Positions 1 to 8,181 of a stretch of DNA of 64,000 nucleotides are shown here, in pieces (positions within the stretch are counted from its first letter, which is position 1; each line of letters begins with the position of its first letter). Source of the stretch: Pseudoalteromonas luteoviolacea. Its GTDB lineage: Bacteria; Pseudomonadota; Gammaproteobacteria; Enterobacterales; Alteromonadaceae. The notes under the pieces are model-generated. The model did not search any database, had not been told where the DNA came from, and saw nothing but the letters and a program-made list of their open reading frames with translations. The stretch is from assembly GCF_001750165.1 (NCBI RefSeq), contig NZ_CP015411.1:530001-594000 (forward strand), read 5' to 3'. A program made the position numbers and the translations under genes.

Positions 1-1138
<1,138 letters not shown>

Positions 1139-1255
1139 ACAACGCCAAAGTGGTTTTAAGCTTGTTAGAAGTTAAGAATAGAAAGTAGACGATAAGAATT
1201 TAATTACGCTTCCAGATTTTAGTAAGGTGTTTTAAACATCTTGCACACAGAATTT

Positions 1256-1370
1256 CCTGGTAAACATAGCATTTTGGAACCACCTGACCCCATGCCGAAC
1301 TCAGTAGTGAAACGAAATAGCGCCGATGATAGTGTGGGGTTTCCCATGTGAAAGTAGGACATTGCCAGGG
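1256..1370 (+). rRNA. rrf: 5S ribosomal RNA, first copy
   Basis: About 115 nt with the conserved 5S core (ccatgccgaactcagtagtg, then cgccgatgatagtgtgggg). The ends close helix I as cctgg (5') with ccagg (3'). It lies about 118 bases after the 23S end, the expected place in an rrn operon. It is nearly identical to the second copy except at the helix I bases and a few scattered positions. Confidence 0.93.
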
Positions 1371-1415
1371 CCCAATTTAAAAAAATAAATAATAAAAACT
1401 AAAAGCAAAGAATTT

Positions 1416-1532
1416 GCTTGGTGAAAATAGCATTTTGGAACCACCTGATCCCATGCCGAACTCAGTAGTGAAACGAAATAGCGCCGATGATAGTGTGGGG
1501 TTTCCCATGTGAAAGTAGGACATCGCCAAGCG
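1416..1532 (+). rRNA. rrf: 5S ribosomal RNA, second tandem copy
   Basis: A second 5S gene about 45 bases after the first, with the same core. Its terminal helix reads gcttgg (5') and ccaagc (3'), so both arms differ from copy 1 but stay paired. Extra distal 5S genes are common at the end of rrn operons in Vibrio and Pseudoalteromonas-like bacteria. The intergenic spacer between the two copies is A-rich and holds no other feature. Confidence 0.93.
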
Positions 1533-1544
1533 CCAAATAAAAGA

Positions 1545-1577
1545 AACCCGTTGCAGAAATGCAGCGGGTTTTTTGTA
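1545..1577 (+). terminator. Rho-independent terminator of the rrn operon
   Basis: Stem aacccgttgca / tgcagcgggtt (one G-T wobble) with a gaaa tetraloop, followed directly by a T run. It lies 13 bases after the second 5S gene and closes the rRNA operon. Confidence 0.92.
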
Positions 1578-1737
1578 TTTAAGTCCCTTAGCAGCGGTTA
1601 AACTCGCTTATTTCACCTTGCGCAAAAAGAGCGCTCTCACTGCGTTCGCTGTCGCTAACCTTTTGCACGATAATCACCTTGCGCAAAAAGAGCGCTCTCA
1701 CTGCGTTCGTTGCCATTAACCTTTTTCACCATGTCGT

Positions 1738-1754
1738 CCTGAACTCGTTTCAGG
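1738..1754. repeat. REP-like palindrome, copy 1
   Basis: cctgaactcgtttcagg: arms cctgaa and ttcagg with a 5-base loop, inside a longer conserved context gtcgtcctgaa...ttcaggatcc. The same block recurs at 1958-1974 and, degenerate, near 3671-3690. Confidence 0.8.
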
Positions 1755-1957
1755 ATCCAGACTTTGTTAGTTTTTACTCGGCTGCTGCGCTTATAGGGGT
1801 GTATTGATTATCTCTTGTTAAAATGGGTTACTTCACCTTGCGCAAAAAGAGCGCTCTCACTTCGTTCGTTGTCGCTAACCTTTTGCACGATAATCACCTT
1901 GCGCAAAAAGAGCGTACTCACTGCGTTCGTTGTCATTAACCTGTTTCACTACGTCGT

Positions 1958-1974
1958 CCTGAACTGGTTTCAGG
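1958..1974. repeat. REP-like palindrome, copy 2
   Basis: cctgaactggtttcagg, with the same flanks as the copy at 1738 and exactly 220 bases downstream of it, so it is part of the tandem unit. Confidence 0.8.
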
Positions 1975-2124
1975 ATCCATGCTTTGCTTGTTTTGTGTTG
2001 GTTGCCCCGCTTATAGGGGGGGATTGATTATCTCTTGTTAAAATGGGTCACTTCACCTTGCGCAAAAAGAGCGTGCTCACTGCGTTCGCTGTCGCTAACC
2101 TTTTGCACCATAGACCCTGAAGCG

Positions 2125-2194
2125 ATATATGGACTCCACCACATCTCACATACAGTGTAATGTGGTGTCGACCAAAACAAAGGAGTCCATATAT
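2125..2194 (+). promoter_or_regulatory. Hairpin sequestering the transposase ribosome binding site
   Basis: The left end atatatggactcc (2125-2137) is repeated inverted as ggagtccatatat (2182-2194), which covers the Shine-Dalgarno aaggag (2180-2185) and the start codon at 2193. Inside, caccacat (2137-2144) pairs with atgtggtg (2160-2167). A transcript that enters from outside would fold this long stem and hide the start. Known insertion sequences use such structures against read-through activation; here the role is inferred. Confidence 0.65.
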
Positions 2195-3206
2195 GAATAA
2201 CCGTAACGTGATTGCACTCGATCTGGCAAAAAATATTATCCAAGTCGCAAAAGTCTCTAAACATGGCGAAATTGTTTTTAATAAAGCACAGTCTCCATCT
2301 AAAGTTCGCCAAATACTCGCTAACTCTTCCCCTAGCATTGTGGCAATGGAGGGATGTGGCAGCTTTCATTATTGGGGACGGGTTGCGCAATCCTATGGTC
2401 ATGAAGTGAGAGGGATGTCTCCGAAACATGTTAAGCCTTATATAAGCAAACAAAAAACAGATGCCAATGATGCTATCGGGATTGCGATTGCTGCTATACA
2501 ACCAAATATGTCCTTTTCTCCAGTAAAAAATATAGAACAGCAAATTCTCCAAACGCTCACTGTGAGTCGTAAATTTTTAGATAAACAGCTGACACAACTC
2601 GGTAATCATATTAGGGCCCTATTTTATGAATATGGCATCACTATTCCTCGCTCCAAGAAAGCATTGAAAAGGGTTTTAACTGAGCGTAATGATTTACCAG
2701 AGGTATTATTGCCATTACTTAGTGTCTTAAAAGCTCAGTACCAGCACATAGAGCAATCCCTAAATGATGTTACTAAAAACCTAGAGCTGCTTGTTTCTCA
2801 AAATGAGCAATGCCAACGTGTTATTGCGCTTGAAGGTGTAGGTGTTTTAGGCGCAGCGGGGCTAATCGCCAGTTTGAGTCAAACGAAGCATTTTAAAAAT
2901 GGACGATGTGCTTCAGTATATTTAGGCGTCACCCCAAAACAATTTAGCAGTGGCGGTAAAACTGTGATGCTGGGGATTGATAAATGTGCTGGAGATAAAC
3001 AGCTAAAGTCCTGTTTATTTTTGGGGGTATTGTCATACATTTCTAACCTGCCGGAAAAGCCCAAGACATTGAAGCAACAATGGCTGTTAAGGTTAGTTGC
3101 TCGTTCAGGTGTAAAGCGAGCTTGTATTGCGCTGGTGAATAAAAATATCAGAACTGCTTGGGCAATGCTAAAACAAGGTACGAATTACCAACCCGCAATG
3201 ATTTAA
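2193..3206 (+). CDS. IS110-family transposase (DEDD recombinase)
   Basis: 337 residues from the ATG at 2193, which has aaggag seven bases upstream; an in-frame ATG at 2160 lies in the hairpin and lacks a site. The N-terminal domain starts with ALDLAKN, carries VAMEGCGSFHYW and the K-Q-K-T-D-A-N-D-A motif, i.e. the D-E-D-D RuvC-like active site of IS110 enzymes. The C-terminal half has the transposase-20 region with LEGVGVLGAAGLIASL and a Ser-rich stretch near KQFSSGGK that supplies the nucleophilic serine in this family. The enzyme is expected to excise and insert the element guided by an RNA from the element's non-coding end. No stops or frameshifts are seen. Confidence 0.93.
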   Translation: MNNRNVIALDLAKNIIQVAKVSKHGEIVFNKAQSPSKVRQILANSSPSIVAMEGCGSFHYWGRVAQSYGHEVRGMSPKHVKPYISKQKTDANDAIGIAIAAIQPNMSFSPVKNIEQQILQTLTVSRKFLDKQLTQLGNHIRALFYEYGITIPRSKKALKRVLTERNDLPEVLLPLLSVLKAQYQHIEQSLNDVTKNLELLVSQNEQCQRVIALEGVGVLGAAGLIASLSQTKHFKNGRCASVYLGVTPKQFSSGGKTVMLGIDKCAGDKQLKSCLFLGVLSYISNLPEKPKTLKQQWLLRLVARSGVKRACIALVNKNIRTAWAMLKQGTNYQPAMI

Positions 3207-3411
3207 AAACATTTTAAAAAGAGTTCGACAACAATGTAATTAAAAGGTAGGACCAACCTTCTGAAAACCTGTCTGAACTTGAAGTGAGAATACACAAACG
3301 AAGCGTTTAGGACAGAAGGTGTGAATAAATCAAAGGTTAGAGAGTAGCGCTCTCAAAAGAAACCGTATATACGCAAGCATCTTTAATTTTAAAAAACATG
3401 TTGTCAAACAA
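3207..3411 (+). ncRNA. Putative bridge/seek RNA region of the insertion sequence
   Basis: This 205-base right non-coding end has no open frame but several hairpins: accttctg (3256-3263) pairs with cagaaggt (3313-3320); within it aaacg-aag-cgttt (3296-3308); then gagag-tagcg-ctctc (3340-3354). IS1111-group elements are known to encode their target/donor guide RNA here. The RNA ends, the guide loops and expression are inferred, not seen. Confidence 0.5.
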
Positions 3412-3491
3412 GTGGAGTCCATATACAAGTTCAGGATGACGGATAGGTTGAGTGCTGTGTTATGATTACCTTTGGTTAAAACGCCTCACTT

Positions 3492-3700
3492 CACCTTGCG
3501 TGAAAAGAGCGTACTCACCGTGTTCGTTGTCTCTAACCTTGCGCACGATATTCACCTTGCGCAAAAAGAGCGTACTCACTGCGTTCATTGTCGCTAGCCT
3601 TTTGCACGTTAACCACCTTGCGCAAAAAAATGGCAGCGCTGCGCGCTTTCGTTATATGTTTCCCCATGTCGTACTGAGTTCGTTTCAGGATCCATTTTTG
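3492..3700. repeat. Repeat field, right part, beyond the insertion sequence
   Basis: Further copies of the caccttgcg-type sub-repeat start at 3492, 3553 and 3614 (the last diverges after its first 16 bases), followed by a degenerate palindrome block ending ttcaggatcc at about 3692. Copies here are more diverged than those on the left. From 3701 to 3922 only a further eroded echo (gttaaaacaactcatttaacc, near 3751) and no gene or RNA can be seen. Confidence 0.8.
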
Positions 3701-3922
3701 CCTGTTTTATCCCAGTGACCGTGTTAGAGTGGTACGTAGAATATCTTTGGTTAAAACAACTCATTTAACCTTACTAAAAAAGTTTGAATTTACCTTTATC
3801 AGCGCTTTTTAGTCAACCAACGCAGTGCAAAGTCACTATCAAAAGAAAGGGAAGCAAAATGGACAAGTCAATTTGAATAAGCAGTGTGTATGGTGTTGGG
3901 GGTCAACTATGAGGTTTTGCCA

Positions 3923-3958
3923 TTTCAAAGAGGAAGTATTCTTACTTCCTCTTTGAAA
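3923..3958 (-). terminator. Strong hairpin at the end of the DUF3299/ABC operon
   Basis: A perfect 16-bp stem, tttcaaagaggaagta (3923-3938) with tacttcctctttgaaa (3943-3958), and a 4-base loop, three bases beyond the stop codon of the minus-strand gene. No T run follows on that strand, so it may work as an mRNA 3' end stabiliser rather than a classical terminator. Confidence 0.6.
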
Positions 3959-3960
3959 AG

Positions 3961-4458
3961 TTAAAGTTCGAACGGTGCGACACCAACCGCTTTCATTGTG
4001 TACCCTGTTTGGGCTAGCTCACTTTTATGGCTCTCTACTTTGATAGTACCAGTTACCGTTATCGCATCATATAAACTATCAATAGGCACGCCATTTTTGA
4101 TTTTTACATGCACGATTTGATTAGGCGGAGGTGGTGGAACATGGATACATGCGCCAAAGTAAGGTACGAGTAAAAATTCAGTGATGACTTCGCTATTTCC
4201 TTCTAAAGGCACAACGAAACCAGGCAAGCTTACGTTTTTACCATCTAGTGCTTTTACAACCGGTGCGTCTAAGTCGGGTTGTACCCAGTTCTTATCATCG
4301 CCATCATGACTTGCGGCGTCTTGGTTGCTGATCTGTTCATGGCCTTCAGGAATTAAATCGTCCCAAAAAATCTCTTTGGGTGGTGCCGCATTAATTGATA
4401 AAGACATAAGCACCGTCACTATTAGAATGAACCAAGGTGCTATTCGAGTTGAAAACAT
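3961..4458 (-). CDS. Secreted DUF3299 family protein
   Basis: 165 residues with an N-terminal signal peptide (hydrophobic residues 10-23, cleavage near NAA-PP). The rest is a single DUF3299 domain with the family's hallmark PGFVVPLE, FLLVPYFGACIHVPPPPPNQ block and a C-terminal YTMKA. The family has no settled biochemical role; the conserved Cys and His in the proline-rich block suggest metal binding. It is the last gene of a three-gene operon, 9 bases after the permease. In Pseudomonas aeruginosa the same trio (PA4064-PA4066 type) is induced by zinc limitation, so a role in zinc handling at the envelope is inferred. Confidence 0.85.
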   Translation of the reverse strand: MFSTRIAPWFILIVTVLMSLSINAAPPKEIFWDDLIPEGHEQISNQDAASHDGDDKNWVQPDLDAPVVKALDGKNVSLPGFVVPLEGNSEVITEFLLVPYFGACIHVPPPPPNQIVHVKIKNGVPIDSLYDAITVTGTIKVESHKSELAQTGYTMKAVGVAPFEL

Positions 4459-4467
4459 AAAAACCTC

Positions 4468-5813
<1,346 letters not shown>

Positions 5814-5817
<4 letters not shown>

Positions 5818-6500
5818 AGGCTCGCTCCATTTATGTCCTTCAAGCTGATTTTTCTATCAAATAAAGAGGCTAGGCTAGCATCATGGCTAACAAATAAGAT
5901 GGTTGCTTGATACTGGTCGGCTTGTTCAAAAAGTTGTTTAATAAAGATATCTCTATTATCTGCATCTAAAGCAGAGGTCGGTTCATCGGCAATAATAAGC
6001 TCAGGTTGACCGATGAAAGCGCGTGCTGCTGCCACTCGCTGTTGTTGACCTATACTTAGCTCATTCACAGAGCGATATTGAGTCCCTTCATCAATGCCTA
6101 ATTCATTGAGTAGTTTTATGGCCTGTGCCTCAGCTGTGGTATTGATCGTTTTTAAATTAGCTTGCCGGCGTTTTGAAAAGTTGCACCCCAGTAAAACATT
6201 ATCGATAGGGCTTAAATAAGGAAGTAAATTAAAATTCTGGAAAATAGTACCAATATGGTCAGCTCTAAATTTATCTCTTTTGGCATCATTCAGTGCAGCA
6301 AGATTTTCATTCAAAATTTTAATTTCGCCATGTTGCGCAGTATGAATGCCTGCGAGTAGGCCCAGTAAGGTTGATTTACCACTGCCACTAGGGCCGTGTA
6401 AAAATAGCTGCTCGCCTTTTTCTATATGTAGGTGATTGATTTTTAGCGTCGGGGTAGATTGGCCCGGCCAGCTAAACGTGAGATCTGATATTTGGATCAT
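5814..6500 (-). CDS. ABC transporter ATP-binding protein, LolD/MacB type
   Basis: 228 residues, a single nucleotide-binding domain. Walker A is GPSGSGKST (about 37-45), the Q-loop lies in TIFQNFNLLPYLS, the signature is LSIGQQQR, Walker B is LIIADEPTSALD and the H-loop is VSHD. This is the ATPase of the three-gene operon 6500 to 3961 and pairs with the FtsX-type permease. I looked for a Zur-type operator upstream (6501-6695) and did not find a convincing palindrome. Confidence 0.92.
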
Positions 6501-6695
6501 GTAACCATCTCTGAGTACCGAGTTTCAGTCATGTTATCTTAGAATTTGTCTAGACTAAACTAAGTTTCGCTAGGTTGGTCCTGTAATGCGTTAAACAATT
6601 GTGATTTTCGTTGTGCTCGATTATCATACCACCCTCTAACCCCCTCTGTATTATGCGTCCTTTAGCAAGATGCAGCCGTTCTCTATGGAGATACA

Positions 6696-7796
6696 ATGAG
6701 TAGCTACAAAGTTCTAGACGTCAATGACGATCTACCAATTCGCACTAAAGGTGCAGTTCATAGTGGTAAAGTACGTTCGGTTTACTGGTTAACCGATCAA
6801 GACAGCGCCAGATTAATCGAAGAAAAAGGCTATGATGTTCCTAAAGGAACAGAGCTTGCGATCATGGTTATTTCTGACCGAATTTCTGCATTCGACTGTA
6901 TTTGGCAAGGTGAAAATGGTTTAAATGGTGTGCCAGGTAAAGGTATCGCGTTAAATAGTGTCGCAGCCCACTGGTTTAAATTATTTGATGAAGCAGGCCT
7001 TGCAGGTAATCATATTGTTGATATCCCTCACCCATACGTGTGGATCGTTCGCAAAGCAAGTACCGTTCGAGTGGAGGCAATCGCCAGACAATACATTACA
7101 GGCAGCATGTGGCGTGATTACAGCAAAGGCATTCGGGATTTTTGTGGTATTCAGCTACCTGAAGGCTTGCAGGCTCATCAGAAATTAGAAGAAGTGCTAA
7201 TAACGCCTTCGACCAAAGGCATCATCTCCGGTGTGGAAGATGTGCCAGAAGTAGATGACGTAAATATTACGCGTAAAAACATCACTGATAATCTTGATGC
7301 ATTTAACTTTAAATCCGCAGAAGATGTCACACGTTATGAGCAGTTATTAAGTGATGGCTTTAATCTGATTTCCAAAGAGCTGAATAAGCTGGATCAGATC
7401 TTCGTCGATACTAAGTTTGAGTTTGGATATGTGGAAGATTCAGATGGTGAAACTCGATTGATTTATATTGATGAAGTTGGGACGCCTGACTCTTCTCGTA
7501 TTTGGGATGGACCAGCCTATCGAGATGGTAAGATTGTTGAAAACTCGAAAGAAGGTTTCCGCCAATTACTCATCAACAATGTCCCTGACAGTGACGTGTT
7601 ACTGAATAAAGATCGCATGCCTGAAAGAGAGTCTTTAGCGCAATCATACAAATTACCGCAAGAAGTTATGATGTCTGTGTCTAACACTTATGTTGGCATT
7701 GCGAGTAAAATTGTGGGTAATGGGCTTGTTATCCCTCAAGACCCTCGTGCAGAGGTAATCTCTATTCTTGATGAGCAATATGGTCTCATAGACTAA
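6696..7796 (+). CDS. purC: Phosphoribosylaminoimidazole-succinocarboxamide synthase
   Basis: 366 residues. SAICAR synthetase joins aspartate to CAIR with ATP in purine synthesis. Recognisable are GKVRSVYW near the N-terminus, SDRISAFD, the substrate loop VRVEAIARQYITGSMWRDY, and DEVGTPDSSRIW. The protein is of the long form (about 365 residues) seen in Vibrio and Alteromonadales, against 237 in E. coli. The gene stands alone, divergent from the ABC operon; the start at 6696 is preceded by tatggagatac, a fair ribosome binding site. Confidence 0.97.
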   Translation: MSSYKVLDVNDDLPIRTKGAVHSGKVRSVYWLTDQDSARLIEEKGYDVPKGTELAIMVISDRISAFDCIWQGENGLNGVPGKGIALNSVAAHWFKLFDEAGLAGNHIVDIPHPYVWIVRKASTVRVEAIARQYITGSMWRDYSKGIRDFCGIQLPEGLQAHQKLEEVLITPSTKGIISGVEDVPEVDDVNITRKNITDNLDAFNFKSAEDVTRYEQLLSDGFNLISKELNKLDQIFVDTKFEFGYVEDSDGETRLIYIDEVGTPDSSRIWDGPAYRDGKIVENSKEGFRQLLINNVPDSDVLLNKDRMPERESLAQSYKLPQEVMMSVSNTYVGIASKIVGNGLVIPQDPRAEVISILDEQYGLID

Positions 7797-7814
7797 TTAG
7801 CTTTAAAAATGTGT

Positions 7815-7844
7815 CTAACAATCAGCTGCTTAAGTGATTGTTAG
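7815..7844 (+). terminator. Hairpin after purC
   Basis: Perfect 10-bp stem ctaacaatca / tgattgttag with a 10-base loop, 18 bases after the purC stop. No T run follows, so termination efficiency is doubtful. The remainder of the 385-base gap to the next gene holds only AT-rich sequence and the inverted repeat at 8109-8156. Confidence 0.5.
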
Positions 7845-8108
7845 GCATTCGTCGTGCAATTCCTTGCTTTTCTTTTCTAAGTCACTTTTACTTAAGATGA
7901 TAAAATAATCTTATGTGGCTAAGTCCTATTTTTCTGCACATACGGTACATACGAAATTGTAGCGTTCAGCTATATTTTAAAAACAAGGTTGTTTTATTTA
8001 CGTCAAACACATTCAGAACAGTAGCAAGTGATGAATTAAATGAAAGATATTATCAAATATAACGGTCTGTAAATTGGGTTAGCCATCTCTGTGTAGCGAT
8101 GAGAGCGT

Positions 8109-8156
8109 TAGATAATTCAAATCCTTGGGGTAGGTTTATTTTGTTTGAATTATCTA
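8109..8156 (+). repeat. 13-bp perfect inverted repeat in the leader of the GGDEF-EAL gene
   Basis: tagataattcaaa (8109-8121) and tttgaattatcta (8144-8156), separated by 22 bases and ending 25 bases before the start codon. It could be a protein-binding operator or an mRNA hairpin. It does not show the conserved core of a GEMM c-di-GMP riboswitch. Confidence 0.75.
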
Positions 8157-8181
8157 CTCATGGGTATGGTAAAGGAACATT

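Larger units (their letters stand above)
1614..2108. repeat. 220-bp tandem repeat field, left part, with 55-bp sub-repeats
   Basis: Sub-repeat copies start at 1614, 1675, 1834, 1895 and 2054, each beginning caccttgcgcaaaaagagcg and ending near aaccttttgcac. Copies 1614, 1834 and 2054 are exactly 220 bases apart, so the larger unit (two sub-repeats, a REP-like palindrome, then an AT-rich link ending attgattatctcttgtt) is itself tandemly repeated. Each sub-repeat has short self-complementary parts: gcaaaa at the start against ttttgc at the end, and the palindrome agagcgctct in some copies. No coding logic is visible; reading frames through it are chance products. Confidence 0.9.
2126..3425 (+). 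mobile_element. IS110-superfamily (IS1111-like) insertion sequence, about 1.3 kb, apparently intact
   Basis: A single transposase gene lies between perfect 14-bp inverted repeats: tatatggactccac at 2126-2139 and gtggagtccatata at 3412-3425. The left non-coding end is short (about 67 bases) and the right one long (about 205 bases), with no clear target duplication. In IS110-family elements, the IS1111 group has subterminal inverted repeats and a guide RNA from the right end, which fits this layout. Flanks read cctgaa (2116-2121) on the left and ttcagg (3430-3435) on the right, so the element split a REP-like palindrome of the surrounding repeat field. Exact ends are uncertain by a few bases because the repeats may be subterminal. 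Confidence 0.85.

Noticed and set aside
1815..2027. Frame of 70 codons in the repeat field
   Set aside because: It follows the repeat sequence; the predicted protein merely repeats with the DNA and has no ribosome binding site.
2028..2552. Minus-strand frames overlapping the transposase start
   Set aside because: They are antisense shadows of the transposase and the repeat; composition is not protein-like.
1614..3700. CRISPR-like array
   Set aside because: The repeats are degenerate, the segments between them are themselves repeated, and no cas gene is near.
3452..3718. Frame of 88 codons after the insertion sequence
   Set aside because: It is a reading of the same sub-repeats, with no start signal and no coding character.
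6501..6695. Zur operator before the ABC/DUF3299 operon
   Set aside because: Only short AT-rich half sites (catgttatctta) were seen, with no good palindrome.
8041..8181. c-di-GMP (GEMM) riboswitch before the GGDEF-EAL gene
   Set aside because: The conserved GEMM core and tetraloop receptor are absent; only a simple inverted repeat is present.
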